DNA of 64,000 bases from contig NZ_BMSF01000025.1 in assembly GCF_014649015.1 (NCBI RefSeq), positions 1 to 64,000 of the forward strand. The letters run 5' to 3'. The notes beneath the pieces were generated by a model that ran no database searches, had not been told where the DNA came from, and worked only from the letters and a program-made list of their open reading frames with translations. The position numbers were made by a program, and so were the translations under genes. The DNA comes from Streptomyces narbonensis. Lineage in GTDB: Bacteria; Actinomycetota; Actinomycetes; Streptomycetales; Streptomycetaceae. Below, piece after piece: positions 19,072 to 28,530 of this stretch. The number at the start of each line of letters is the position of its first letter. Positions within the stretch are counted from its first letter, which is position 1.

Positions 19072-20165
19072 ACCGCCACCTCACCGTAGGCCGCGAACAG
19101 CACGGCCGGGTCGGGGCCTTCCAGGACGGCCGGCTTGCCGAGCCCGTCGAGGACGATGAAGCGCAGCAGGTCGCCACGGGACTTCTTGTCCACCTTCATC
19201 GTCTCCAGGAGCTTGGGCCACTGGTCGCCGCGGTAGGTGAGCGGCAGGCCGACGGACTCCAGGACCGCGCGGTGCCGGTCTGCGGTGGCGTCGTCGAGCC
19301 GGCCGGCGAGCCGGCCGAGCTCGGCGGCGAACACCATGCCGACGGAGACGGCGGCGCCGTGCCGCCACTTGTACCGCTCGTTCTTCTCGATGGCGTGGGC
19401 CAGCGTGTGGCCGTAGTTGAGGATCTCGCGGCGGCCGGACTCCTTGAGGTCGCCGGAGACCACGTCCGCCTTGACCTGGATCGACCGGACGATGAGCTCG
19501 GCGGTGTGCGGGCCCGCGGGCGTACGGGCCGCCTCCGGGTCCTCCTCGACGAGGTCGAGGATCACGGGGTCGGCGATGAAGCCGGCCTTGATGATCTCGG
19601 CGAGACCGCTGACGTAGTCGTGCACCGGCAGCGAGTCGAGCGCGGCGAGGTCGCAGATGACGCCCGCCGGCGGGTGGAAGGCGCCGACGAGGTTCTTGCC
19701 CTCGGCGGTGTTGATGCCCGTCTTGCCGCCGACGGCCGCGTCGACCATGGCGAGGACCGTGGTCGGTACGGCGATCCAGCGCACGCCGCGCAGCCAGGTC
19801 GCGGCGACGAAGCCCGCGAGGTCGGTGGTCGCGCCGCCGCCGACGCCGACGATGACGTCGGTCCGGGTGAAGCCGGTCTGGCCCAGCGCCTTCCAGCAGT
19901 AGGCGGCGACCTCGGCGGTCTTCGCCTCCTCCGCGTTCGGCACCTGGATGGCAACGGCCTCGTAGCCCTGGTCGGCGAGGTCCGCGCGGAGGGCCTCGCC
20001 GGTGTCGGCGAGCGCCTCGGGGTGGATCACGGCGATCCGCTTGGCCCGCGGGCCGATCAGGGCGGGGAGCTCGCCGAGCAGCTGCCGGCCGACCAGCACC
20101 TCGTACGGCTCGGTGCCCGCGCTGCCCGCGACCTGGATACGGGTCGTTTCCTGGTCCGTCGTCAT
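19068..20165 (-). CDS. aroB: 3-dehydroquinate synthase
   Basis: AroB cyclises DAHP to 3-dehydroquinate using NAD and a metal. GVGGGATTDLAGFVAATWLRG is the NAD-binding signature, PTTVLAMVDAAVGGKTGIN is the substrate-phosphate site, and LNYGHTLAHAIE plus HGAAVSVGM hold metal-binding His residues. I chose ATG 20165 (MTTDQETTRIQV), which overlaps the aroK stop as ATGA. The frame is open further upstream only over aroK. The protein is 365 aa. Confidence 0.97.
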   Translation of the reverse strand: MTTDQETTRIQVAGSAGTEPYEVLVGRQLLGELPALIGPRAKRIAVIHPEALADTGEALRADLADQGYEAVAIQVPNAEEAKTAEVAAYCWKALGQTGFTRTDVIVGVGGGATTDLAGFVAATWLRGVRWIAVPTTVLAMVDAAVGGKTGINTAEGKNLVGAFHPPAGVICDLAALDSLPVHDYVSGLAEIIKAGFIADPVILDLVEEDPEAARTPAGPHTAELIVRSIQVKADVVSGDLKESGRREILNYGHTLAHAIEKNERYKWRHGAAVSVGMVFAAELGRLAGRLDDATADRHRAVLESVGLPLTYRGDQWPKLLETMKVDKKSRGDLLRFIVLDGLGKPAVLEGPDPAVLFAAYGEVAV

Positions 20166-20683
20166 GCGTCCTTCTTCAGATCCAGTGCCGAGAGGACCGC
20201 GTCCGCGACCTCTTCGGGGGTGCGGTCGTCGGTGGTGACGACCACTCGTGCGACTTCGGTGTAGAGGTGGCGGCGCGCGTCCATCAGCTCGCGCCACTGG
20301 CGGCGCGGGTTGACGGCGAGCAGTGGCCGCGCGGTGTTGAGGCCGACACGGCGGACCGCTTCCTCGACGTCCATCGAGAGGTACGCGACGGGCAGCCCGG
20401 CGAGCAGGCCGCGGGTGCCCTCGTCGAGGATCGCGCCGCCGCCGAGGGCGAGGACGCCCTCGTGATCGGCGACGGCCGTGGCGACCGCGGCCCGCTCCAG
20501 GGCGCGGAAGTGCTCCTCGCCGTCCTCGACGAAGATGTCGGAGATCTCCCGGCCCTCGGCGGCGACGATGTCGGCGTCGGTGTCCCGGTAGGGCGCGCCG
20601 AGCCGTTCGGCCAGGAGCGCGCCCACCGTGGACTTGCCGGACCCCATGGGCCCGACGAGGACGACCAGCGGTCCGGCGGTCAC
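20162..20683 (-). CDS. aroK: Shikimate kinase
   Basis: AroK phosphorylates shikimate at O3. The 173-aa P-loop protein starts MTAGPLVVLVGPMGSGKSTVG (Walker A). RDTDADIVAAEGREISDIF has the substrate-binding Asp and Arg, VLALGGGAILDEGTR follows, and the lid RPLLA is near residue 115. The start is GTG 20683, overlapping the aroC stop as GTGA. A long upstream extension in this frame is a shadow of aroC. Confidence 0.96.
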   Translation of the reverse strand: MTAGPLVVLVGPMGSGKSTVGALLAERLGAPYRDTDADIVAAEGREISDIFVEDGEEHFRALERAAVATAVADHEGVLALGGGAILDEGTRGLLAGLPVAYLSMDVEEAVRRVGLNTARPLLAVNPRRQWRELMDARRHLYTEVARVVVTTDDRTPEEVADAVLSALDLKKDA

Positions 20684-21864
20684 CGGATGCGCAGGTTGTC
20701 GAGGTACGACTGCACGTTGCGGCGGGTCTCCGGGACGCTGTCGCCGCCGAACTTCTCGACGACGGCGTCCGCGAGGACGAGCGCGACCATGGCCTCGGCG
20801 ACGATGCCGGCGGCGGGGACGGCGCACACGTCGGAGCGCTGGTGGTGGGCGGCCGTGGCCTCGCCGGTGACGACGTCGATCGTGGCGAGGGCGCGCGGGA
20901 CGGTCGCGATCGGCTTCATCGCGGCGCGGACGCGCAGCAGCTCGCCGGTGGTCAGACCGCCCTCGGTGCCGCCGGCGCGGCCGGAGGTGCGCTTGATGCC
21001 GTCCTCGGTGCGGACGATCTCGTCGTGCGCCTTCGAGCCGGGCACGCGGGCGAGGTCGAAGCCGTCGCCGACCTCGACGCCCTTGATGGCCTGGATGCCC
21101 ATGAGGGCGGCGGCGAGCCGGGCGTCGAGGCGCCGGTCCCAGTGGACGTGCGAGCCGAGACCGACGGGCACGCCGTACGCGAGGACCTCCACGACTCCGC
21201 CGAGGGTGTCGCCGTCCTTGTGGGCCTGGTCGATCTCGGCGACCATCGCCTTCGACGCGTCGGCGTCGAGGCAGCGGACCGGGTCGGCGTCGAGCCGCTC
21301 GACGTCGGCGGGGGTCGGGTAGACGCCGTACGGCGCCTTGGCGGCGGCCAGCTCGACGACGTGCGACACGATCTCGATGCCCGCGGCCTCCTTGATGAAG
21401 GAGCGGGCGACGGCGCCGAGGGCGACCCGGGCCGCGGTCTCCCGGGCGCTGGCGCGCTCCAGGATCGGGCGGGCCTCGTCGAAGCCGTACTTCTGCATGC
21501 CGGCGAGGTCCGCGTGGCCGGGCCGCGGCCGGGTCAGGGGCGCGTTGCGGCCCGTCTCCTTGAGCAGGGACGGGTCGACCGGGTCGGCCGACATGACCGT
21601 CTCCCACTTGGGCCACTCGGTGTTGCCGACCATGACGGCGATCGGGGAGCCGAGGGAGAGTCCGTGGCGGACGCCGCCGAGGAAGGTGATCTCGTCCTGC
21701 TCGAACTTCATCCGGGCGCCGCGCCCATAGCCGAGTCGCCGCCGCGCGAGGTGGTCTGCCACCAGCTCGGTGGTGACGGGGACGCCGGCGGGAAGACCCT
21801 CCAGCGTCGCGACCAGCGCGGGTCCGTGGGATTCCCCAGCGGTCAGCCAACGCAACCTGCTCAA
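20680..21864 (-). CDS. aroC: Chorismate synthase
   Basis: AroC converts EPSP to chorismate and needs reduced FMN. The 394-aa protein has the family signatures GESHGPALVATLEGLPAGV near the start, GRNAPLTRPRPGHADLAG and RASARETAARVALGAVA. The C-terminal part has RSDVCAVPAAGIVAEAMVALVLAD. It heads a run of four overlapping aro genes, and chorismate feeds aromatic amino acids, folate and menaquinone. The EPSP synthase gene is not in this window. Confidence 0.97.
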   Translation of the reverse strand: MSRLRWLTAGESHGPALVATLEGLPAGVPVTTELVADHLARRRLGYGRGARMKFEQDEITFLGGVRHGLSLGSPIAVMVGNTEWPKWETVMSADPVDPSLLKETGRNAPLTRPRPGHADLAGMQKYGFDEARPILERASARETAARVALGAVARSFIKEAAGIEIVSHVVELAAAKAPYGVYPTPADVERLDADPVRCLDADASKAMVAEIDQAHKDGDTLGGVVEVLAYGVPVGLGSHVHWDRRLDARLAAALMGIQAIKGVEVGDGFDLARVPGSKAHDEIVRTEDGIKRTSGRAGGTEGGLTTGELLRVRAAMKPIATVPRALATIDVVTGEATAAHHQRSDVCAVPAAGIVAEAMVALVLADAVVEKFGGDSVPETRRNVQSYLDNLRIR

Positions 21865-21978
21865 CGATGCTCCTCATGCTCGCGCCTGGGCACTGCGACG
21901 GCGCGGCCGGGTGCGCGGCCCTGGCCCGCCGTGTCCGATCCTCCCACGTCCGGGCCGGTCGCCCGGCCTCCGGTCCAG

Positions 21979-22272
21979 CTATCGGACGCGGGTCTCACCG
22001 CCTCGGACGGTCTCCTGGGTGTCCGGAGCGTCCGCCGCGGACTCGGAAGCGGTCTCCGGGGCGGCCTCCGGAGCGGTCTCCTCGGCCTCCGTGGCGGAGC
22101 CGGAACGGTTCCGCAGCCAGGAGACGAAGCCGTACACCAGGGTCGCGCCGAACAGCGCGAGCACGGTGTACCGCGCCCACGCGGGCAGGCTGCTGAAGAA
22201 CCCCACCCAGAGAAAACGCACCACGTCGAAGCCGACGTCCCACTTGGACGCCAGCAGCAGTTCCTCGCCCAT
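21979..22272 (-). CDS. Small single-pass membrane protein of unknown function
   Basis: The 97-aa product has a short N-terminus (GEELLLASKWDVGFDVVRFLW). A hydrophobic segment around residues 30-52 (WARYTVLALFGATLVYGFVSWL) is followed by a basic stop-transfer, then an acidic Glu/Ala/Pro-rich tail of about 40 residues. I do not recognise a domain. It lies between aroE and aroC in the same direction, 50 and 114 bp from its neighbours. Conservation of the membrane half suggests a real gene. Confidence 0.75.
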   Translation of the reverse strand: MGEELLLASKWDVGFDVVRFLWVGFFSSLPAWARYTVLALFGATLVYGFVSWLRNRSGSATEAEETAPEAAPETASESAADAPDTQETVRGGETRVR

Positions 22273-22322
22273 ATCCCCCGTACCCCCTCGCGCACCGATC
22301 GGCCCGGCACGCGCAGGCGAGC

Positions 22323-23165
22323 CTACCTGGCGGCCAGCGCCTGCTCCCCCGCCGCCCGCATCGCCGCGAGCGGGGCGGGCGTGCGGCCCGTCATCTGCTC
22401 GACCTGGAGGACGGCCTGGTGGACGAGGAGGTCGAGGCCGCCGACGACCTTGCCGCCGCGGTCGGACCAGGCCGCGGCGAGCGCGGTCGGCCAGGGGTCG
22501 TACAGGACGTCGAAGAGGGTGCCGACCGCGTCGGGGACGGCGCCGGCGAGGGCGTTCGTGGTGCCGGCCGGGGTGGTCGCGATGACCAGCGGGGCGGCGA
22601 AGGCCTCGGCCGCGCGCTCCCAGTCGGCGGTACGGACGTCCACTCCGAGCCGCTCGCCCCAGCCGCGCATCTCCTCCGCGCGCGCCTCGCTGCGGACGTA
22701 CGCGGTGACGGGGCCCGCGCAGACCCGGGCGAGGGCGGCCAGCGCGGAGGACGCCGTGGCGCCGGCGCCGAGGATCGCGGCCGATTCCACCTTCTCGACG
22801 CCCCGCTCCCGCAGGGCGGCGATCATGCCGGGGATGTCGGTGTTGTCGCCGACCCGCCGTCCGTCCTCGCGGAGGACGACCGTGTTCACGGCTTCCACGG
22901 AGGCCGCCGTGTCGCTGACCTCGTCCAGCAGCGGGATGATCGCCCGCTTGAGCGGCATGGTCAGGGACAGACCCGCCCAGCTGTCGTCCAGCTCGCCGAC
23001 GAAGCCGGGCAGACCGGCCTCGTCGACCTCGAACCGGTCGTACGACCAGTCGTCGAGGCCCAGCTCGGCGTAGGCCGCCCGGTGCAGGACCGGGGAGAGC
23101 GAGTGGGCGATCGGCGAACCGAGGACGGCCGCGCGGCGGCCCGTCTCACTGGTTCGTGCTGGCAT
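22323..23165 (-). CDS. aroE: Shikimate dehydrogenase
   Basis: AroE reduces 3-dehydroshikimate to shikimate with NADPH. The 280-aa protein has AAVLGSPIAHSLSPVLHRAAY (substrate site), LSLTMPLKRAI with the catalytic Lys, and VNTVVLREDGRRVGDNTDIPGM with the conserved Asn/Asp. The dinucleotide motif is AAILGAGATASSALAAL. The start overlaps the mltG stop by 20 bp. With aroC, aroK, aroB and aroQ it supplies four consecutive pathway steps plus chorismate formation from this region. Confidence 0.95.
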   Translation of the reverse strand: MPARTSETGRRAAVLGSPIAHSLSPVLHRAAYAELGLDDWSYDRFEVDEAGLPGFVGELDDSWAGLSLTMPLKRAIIPLLDEVSDTAASVEAVNTVVLREDGRRVGDNTDIPGMIAALRERGVEKVESAAILGAGATASSALAALARVCAGPVTAYVRSEARAEEMRGWGERLGVDVRTADWERAAEAFAAPLVIATTPAGTTNALAGAVPDAVGTLFDVLYDPWPTALAAAWSDRGGKVVGGLDLLVHQAVLQVEQMTGRTPAPLAAMRAAGEQALAAR

Positions 23166-24933
23166 TGAACTTGTCCTTCAGCTTGAGGAAGTCCGCGTGT
23201 GTCTTGGCGAACTCGGTCTTGTTCATGCCGTCCGTGGCCACGAAGTAGAGCCAGCCGTCCTTGGTCGGGTCGAGCATCGATGCCAGCGCCGCGTTGCCCG
23301 GGTTGCCGATCGGCCCCGGCGGCAGCCCCTTGTGCTTGTACGTGTTGTACGGGTCCGTGTTGGTGTTCGCCTCTTGCTCGGAGATCTTGATCTCGCTCTG
23401 ACCCTTCAGGTAGTTGAGGGTCGAGTCGAACTGGAGCAGCTGGACCGTCTCGCGGTACTCGGGCTTCAGACGGTTGTAGATGACCTCCGCCATCTTGCGG
23501 AAGTCATCGTGCGTCTTGCCCTCCGCCTGGACCAGGCTCGCGACGGTCACCAGCTCCCACGGCCCCTTCAGGCCGAGCTCCTTGGACTTCGCCTCCAGGT
23601 CGAGCTTCGAGTACTCCGCGTTCGCGCGGGACACCATCTTGCGGAGCACGTCCTCGGGCTTCGCCGTCTTGGAGACGGGGTAGCTGGCCGGGAAGAGGAA
23701 GCCCTCCAGCGGGTCCTTCACGTCGTCGTGGTTCACGGCCCAGTCGGGCAGCCCCAGGGAGTCCGCCTTCGCGCGGGCGATGCCCTTGGTGGTGCCCGCC
23801 TTGAGGTCGAGGCGCTTGTCGAGCTGGTCGTAGACCCAGGTGTTGCGCTTGCCCTCGGGGATGACGAGGTTGGCCTGGCTCACCGGGTTGAGCATGAGGG
23901 AGACCGCGCTCTCGGCCGACATCTCCTTCTTCAGCGTGTAGACGCCCGCCTGGATGGAGAGCCCCTTGGGGTTCTTTCCCTGCGCCGAGACGAAGGCGTC
24001 GACGCTCTTGACGACGCCCGCCTTCTTGAGGATGTTGCCGATCTGGTAGCCGCCCGAGTCCTTCGGGATCTCGACCTGGACCTCGCCGCTGCCGGCGCCC
24101 GCGTAGTCGGGTGCCGCGGCGAACTGGCCCTGCCAGAACTGGTAGCCGAAATAGCCGACGCCGCCGACGCCGCCGACCAGCACGGCCGCCACGACGAGGC
24201 AGGCCACGCCGTTCTTGCCCTTGCGTTTCTTCGCCTTGCTCCGGCGCTCGCGGTCGCCGCCGCGGGAGCCGCGTCCCGGTGCCGGCTCGTCGTCGTACTC
24301 GTCGTACTCGTCATGCTCGTCGCGACCGTCGTCCGAGTCGTCGGCGCCCGTGAAGAAGGGGTGCTGCTCCTCCTCCGGCTCCGGACGCACCTCTTCCTCC
24401 GGCGCCCAGTCGATCACCGGCTCCGGCGGGTTCTGCCGGTGGCCGGGAGGCTGGGGCGGCGGATACGCCTGAGGAGTGCCGTAGAGGTCGGGGTTCTGGC
24501 CGCCGTACGGATCGGCCGGGGGGCCGCCGTACGCCATCGCGGCCTGGCCCGACTCCCAGCTGCCGTCGTACTGCTGTCCGAGGTTCCCGGGCGTGTCGTA
24601 ACCGCCCGGGTACCCCGTCCCGTACTGCTGCTGGGGGTGCTGGTGCTGCTGGGGGTGCTGCTGGTACTGCTGCGGCTGCACCTGCTGCTGGTACTGCGGA
24701 TCCACGTAGCCCTGGTGCTGCTGCGGGTCCTGGTAATGGGGCTGCTGGTACTGCTGCTGCTCCTGGTACTGCTGCGGGTACGACTCCTCGTACCCGTGGC
24801 CGCCGCCCTGGCCGTACTGGCTCGCCTGCTGCGGATGCGGGTACTGCTGCTGACCTTCCCACCCCTGGTCCCCGTACAACGGGTCCGTGGGGTGCCACGG
24901 TTCGGAGCCGGGGCTCCGGCCATACTCAGTCAT
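23146..24933 (-). CDS. mltG: Endolytic murein transglycosylase MltG (YceG family) with Gln-rich cytoplasmic tail
   Basis: MltG cleaves nascent peptidoglycan strands at the membrane and sets glycan length. Of 595 aa, residues 1 to about 165 are Gln/Tyr/Pro/Gly-rich and 175-215 are strongly acidic. Residues 228-241 are basic and 242-266 form the single membrane segment. The extracellular YceG domain has LEGFLFPASYPV (409-420), the catalytic Glu471 in ASLVQAEGKTHDDF, and LPPGPIGNPGNAAL. The long disordered cytoplasmic tail could take part in polar growth or septation complexes; that is inference. The gene precedes aroE and follows ruvX, the common alaS-ruvX-mltG-aroE order. Confidence 0.94.
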   Translation of the reverse strand: MTEYGRSPGSEPWHPTDPLYGDQGWEGQQQYPHPQQASQYGQGGGHGYEESYPQQYQEQQQYQQPHYQDPQQHQGYVDPQYQQQVQPQQYQQHPQQHQHPQQQYGTGYPGGYDTPGNLGQQYDGSWESGQAAMAYGGPPADPYGGQNPDLYGTPQAYPPPQPPGHRQNPPEPVIDWAPEEEVRPEPEEEQHPFFTGADDSDDGRDEHDEYDEYDDEPAPGRGSRGGDRERRSKAKKRKGKNGVACLVVAAVLVGGVGGVGYFGYQFWQGQFAAAPDYAGAGSGEVQVEIPKDSGGYQIGNILKKAGVVKSVDAFVSAQGKNPKGLSIQAGVYTLKKEMSAESAVSLMLNPVSQANLVIPEGKRNTWVYDQLDKRLDLKAGTTKGIARAKADSLGLPDWAVNHDDVKDPLEGFLFPASYPVSKTAKPEDVLRKMVSRANAEYSKLDLEAKSKELGLKGPWELVTVASLVQAEGKTHDDFRKMAEVIYNRLKPEYRETVQLLQFDSTLNYLKGQSEIKISEQEANTNTDPYNTYKHKGLPPGPIGNPGNAALASMLDPTKDGWLYFVATDGMNKTEFAKTHADFLKLKDKFNASTNQ

Positions 24934-25034
24934 CGATCCCCAAACAGCCGCGAGGCTTCCGGACGATCCGCCTCTACGTAGTGCGGCAGTTGTTCGAACA
25001 CCGCCGCATCGCGCGGAACGTTACCGTATCGCGA

Positions 25035-25505
25035 TCAGATGACCACTTCGACGCCCTCGCCGGGCGGATTACCTGATACCCGTTCGGACTCAAGAGCAGC
25101 CTGCAGGATGATCACAGCGGCGGCCTGGTCGATGACGGACCGCCCCTTCTTCGCCTTCACTCCCGAGGCCCGCAAGCCCTGGGTCGCGGTGACCGTCGTC
25201 ATCCGCTCGTCGACGAGACGGACCGGCACGGGCGCGATGCCCTTGGCCATCTCGCGGGCGAAGGCCCTGACCTTGGTCGCGGCCGGGCCCTCCCGCCCGC
25301 TGAGCGAGCGGGGCAGACCCACGACGACCTCGATGGGCTCGTACTCCTCGACGATCTGGCGGAGCCGCCGGTGGGCGGCCGGGACGTCACGTCCCGGCAC
25401 GGTCTCCACCGGCGTGGCGAGGACCCCGTCGGGGTCGCACGAGGCGACCCCGATCCGGGCGTCCCCGACATCGACCGCGATACGGCGGCCGCGACGCATC
25501 GTCAC
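25035..25505 (-). CDS. ruvX: Putative pre-16S rRNA nuclease (YqgF/RuvX family)
   Basis: YqgF-family RNase H-like proteins mature the 5' end of 16S rRNA. The 156-aa product has RRIAVDVGDARIGVASCDP with the first acidic residues, VVGLPRSLSGREGPAA, VRLVDERMTTVTA and VIDQAAAVIILQAAL, all family motifs. The ATG overlaps the alaS stop as ATGA. Confidence 0.94.
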   Translation of the reverse strand: MTMRRGRRIAVDVGDARIGVASCDPDGVLATPVETVPGRDVPAAHRRLRQIVEEYEPIEVVVGLPRSLSGREGPAATKVRAFAREMAKGIAPVPVRLVDERMTTVTATQGLRASGVKAKKGRSVIDQAAAVIILQAALESERVSGNPPGEGVEVVI

Positions 25506-28171
25506 GCCGTCTCCACCACGAGACGCTCGACGGCGGCGATGGCCTCGCCGACGGCCTGCGGGTTCGTGCCGCCGCCCTGGGCGACGTCCGGCTTGCCGCC
25601 GCCACCGCCACCGAGGGTCTTGGCGGCCGTGCGGACCAGCTCGCCGGCCTTGAGACCGCGCTCACGGGCGGCCTCGTTGGTGGCGATGACCGTGAGCGGC
25701 TTGCCGTTGGCCGTGGTGAACAGGGCCACGACGGCCGGGCGGTCGGACGGGAAGCGGCCGCGGATGTCGAGGACCAGCTTGCGCAGGTCGTCGGCGCCGG
25801 TGCCGTCCTGGACCTGGCCGGTGACCAGGGCGAGGCCGCGGACGTCCTGGGCGGAGTCGACGAGACCGGCGGCGGCCTGGAGGACCTTCTCCGCGCGGAA
25901 CTTCTCGATCTCCTTCTCGGCGTCCTTCAGCTTGCCGAGCATGGCGGAGATCTTCTCCGGCAGCTCCTCCGGACGGCCCTTGACCAGCTCCTGGAGCTGG
26001 GCGACGACCGTGTGCTCGCGAGCGAGGAAGTTGTACGCGTCGACACCCACGAGGGCCTCGATGCGGCGCACGCCGGAGCCGATGGACGACTCGCCGAGCA
26101 GCTTCACCAGGCCCAGCTGGGCGGTGTTGCCGACGTGCGTGCCGCCGCACAGCTCCTTGGAGAAGTCGCCGATGGTGACGACGCGGACCTGCTCGCCGTA
26201 CTTCTCGCCGAACTCGGCGATGGCGCCCTGGCGCTTGGCCTCGTTGATCGGCATGACCTCGGCGTGGACCTCCAGCTCGCGCGAGAGGACCTCGTTGATC
26301 TTCTGCTCGACGTCCGTGAGGACCGTGCCGGGGACGGCGTTCGGCGAACCGAAGTCGAAGCGGAAGCGGCCGGGCTGGTTCTCGGAACCGGCCTGGGCGG
26401 CCGTCGGGCCGAGGGCGTCGCGCAGCGCCTGGTGGGTCAGGTGGGTGGCCGAGTGGGCGCGGGCGATGGCCCGGCGGCGGCGCACGTCGATGGTGGCGTA
26501 GGCGGTGGCGCCCACGGTCACCTCGCCGACCTGCACGGAACCCTTGTGCACGGAGACACCGGGAACGGGCTGCTGGACGTCACGGATCTCGATGACCGCG
26601 CCGCTGTGCAGCTTGATCCGGCCCTGGTCGGCGATCTGGCCGCCGCCCTCGGCGTAGAAGGGGGTGCGGTCGAGGACGACCTCGACCTCGTCGCCCTCGG
26701 ACGCGGCCGGCGAGGAGACACCGTTGACGAGGAGACCGACGACCGTGGTCTCGCCCTCCAGGTTGGTGTAGCCGGTGAACTCGGTGGCGCCGTTGCTGTC
26801 GGCGATCTCCCGGTACGCGGTCATGTCGGCGTGACCGGTCTTCTTGGCCTTGGCGTCGGCCTTGGCGCGCTCCCGCTGCTCCTTCATCAGGCGGCGGAAG
26901 CCGTCCTCGTCCACGGAGAGGCCCTGCTCGGAGGCCATCTCCAGGGTGAGGTCGATCGGGAAGCCCCAGGTGTCGTGGAGCAGGAACGCCTTGTCGCCGG
27001 AGAGGACCGTGCCGCCGGCGGCCTTGGTCTCGGTCACGGCGGTGTCGAGGATGTTCGTGCCGCCCTTGAGGGCCTTCAGGAAGGCGGCCTCTTCGGCGAG
27101 GGCGACGGTCTCGATGCGCTTGCGGTCGGTGACCAGCTCCGGGTACTGCTCGCCCATCGTGTTGATCACGGTGTCGACGAGGTCCTGGACGACCGGGCCG
27201 GTGGCGCCGAGCAAGCGCATGTTGCGGACGGCGCGGCGCATGATGCGGCGCAGCACGTAGCCGCGGCCCTCGTTGCCGGGGGTGACGCCGTCGCCGATGA
27301 GCATGACGGACGTACGCATGTGGTCGGCGACCACGCGGAGCGAGACGTCGCTGTCGTGGGCCTTGCCGTAGGCGACGCCGGTGAGCTCGGTGGCCTTGTC
27401 GATGACGACCTGGAGGGTGTCCGTCTCGTACATGTTCTGGACGCCCTGGAGGATCATCGCCAGGCGCTCGAGACCGAGGCCCGTGTCGATGTTCTTCGAC
27501 GGCAGCTCGCCGAGGATCGGGAAGTCGTCCTTGCCCGAGCCCTCACCGCGCTCGTACTGCATGAAGACCAGGTTCCAGATCTCCACGTACCGCTCGTCGT
27601 TGACGGCCGGGCCGCCCTCGACGCCGAACTCGGGGCCACGGTCGTAGTTGATCTCGGAGCACGGGCCGCAGGGTCCGGGGACGCCCATCGACCAGTAGTT
27701 GTCCTTCTTGCCGAGGCGCTGGATGCGCTCGGCGGGGACGCCGACGACGTCGCGCCAGATGCGCTCGGCCTCGTCGTCCTCCAGGTACACGGTGATCCAG
27801 AGCTTCTCCGGGTCCAGCCCGTAGCCGCCGTGCTCCACCGAGGTGGTCAGCAGCTCCCAGGCGAGCTTGATGGCGCCTTCCTTGAAGTAGTCGCCGAAGG
27901 AGAAGTTGCCGCACATCTGGAAGAACGTGCCGTGGCGGGTGGTCTTGCCGACTTCCTCGATGTCGGGCGTCCGCACGCACTTCTGCACACTGGAGGCGCG
28001 CGAGAAGGGCGGCTTGACCTCACCCAGGAAGTAGGGCTTGAAGGGCACCATGCCGGCCGGGACGAGCAGCAGAGTCGGGTCGTCCGCGATGAGCGACGCC
28101 GAAGGGACGACGGTGTGCCCGCGCTCCTCGAAGAAGCTCAGCCAGCGGCGGCGGATTTCAGCCGACTCCAT
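25502..28171 (-). CDS. alaS: Alanyl-tRNA synthetase
   Basis: AlaRS charges tRNA-Ala. The 889-aa protein contains the class II catalytic core at the N-terminus (IRRRWLSFFEERGHTVVPSA, QMCGNFSFGDYFKEGAI, GLGLERLAM). The editing domain has HSATHLTHQALRDALG and CGGTHVGNT, whose His and Cys bind zinc. The C-Ala domain ends with GGGGGGKPDVAQGGG. All regions are present and length is normal. Its ATG shares one base with the stop of the preceding gene (TGATG). Confidence 0.98.
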   Translation of the reverse strand: MESAEIRRRWLSFFEERGHTVVPSASLIADDPTLLLVPAGMVPFKPYFLGEVKPPFSRASSVQKCVRTPDIEEVGKTTRHGTFFQMCGNFSFGDYFKEGAIKLAWELLTTSVEHGGYGLDPEKLWITVYLEDDEAERIWRDVVGVPAERIQRLGKKDNYWSMGVPGPCGPCSEINYDRGPEFGVEGGPAVNDERYVEIWNLVFMQYERGEGSGKDDFPILGELPSKNIDTGLGLERLAMILQGVQNMYETDTLQVVIDKATELTGVAYGKAHDSDVSLRVVADHMRTSVMLIGDGVTPGNEGRGYVLRRIMRRAVRNMRLLGATGPVVQDLVDTVINTMGEQYPELVTDRKRIETVALAEEAAFLKALKGGTNILDTAVTETKAAGGTVLSGDKAFLLHDTWGFPIDLTLEMASEQGLSVDEDGFRRLMKEQRERAKADAKAKKTGHADMTAYREIADSNGATEFTGYTNLEGETTVVGLLVNGVSSPAASEGDEVEVVLDRTPFYAEGGGQIADQGRIKLHSGAVIEIRDVQQPVPGVSVHKGSVQVGEVTVGATAYATIDVRRRRAIARAHSATHLTHQALRDALGPTAAQAGSENQPGRFRFDFGSPNAVPGTVLTDVEQKINEVLSRELEVHAEVMPINEAKRQGAIAEFGEKYGEQVRVVTIGDFSKELCGGTHVGNTAQLGLVKLLGESSIGSGVRRIEALVGVDAYNFLAREHTVVAQLQELVKGRPEELPEKISAMLGKLKDAEKEIEKFRAEKVLQAAAGLVDSAQDVRGLALVTGQVQDGTGADDLRKLVLDIRGRFPSDRPAVVALFTTANGKPLTVIATNEAARERGLKAGELVRTAAKTLGGGGGGKPDVAQGGGTNPQAVGEAIAAVERLVVETA

Positions 28172-28524
28172 CAGTGGTCCTCATTCCGGTTGTACGAGAT
28201 CGTGGGGATTGAATACGTCGTGGTCGGGCGCGCGGTGTGGTCGAGCGCCGCCCGGCGGGGTGCCGGAAGCTCGCGGTCGGGGTCGTTGTCGACCGGGGGG
28301 CCGTCCAGGCCGAGTGCCTCGCCCAGTTCGGTCTCCCGCTGGAGCATGCCCGCCCTCACGTCGAGGGCGAAGTCCTTGAGCCGGTGACCTGCCTCGACGG
28401 CCTTGTCCGCCGCCTGGGCGGCGAGGCTCTCGGGGGTCAGCTGCTTCAGCTTGCGGTTGACCTTGGTGGTGGCCCACACGCCGGCGGCTGCGCCGGCCGT
28501 GAACCAGAACGTGCGGCGGAACAT
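28171..28524 (-). CDS. Small membrane-anchored protein upstream of alaS (DUF6167-like)
   Basis: The 117-aa product begins MFRRTFWFTAGAAAGVWATTKVNRKLKQLTPES, a short N-terminal hydrophobic stretch followed by a helical, partly charged region. The C-terminus is Pro/Arg-rich. I believe this corresponds to the actinobacterial DUF6167 family, from memory. It is coupled to alaS by a one-base overlap and follows the DUF948 gene by 6 bp, so the three genes form one unit. Function unknown. Confidence 0.8.
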   Translation of the reverse strand: MFRRTFWFTAGAAAGVWATTKVNRKLKQLTPESLAAQAADKAVEAGHRLKDFALDVRAGMLQRETELGEALGLDGPPVDNDPDRELPAPRRAALDHTARPTTTYSIPTISYNRNEDH

Positions 28525-28530
28525 GGCGTC

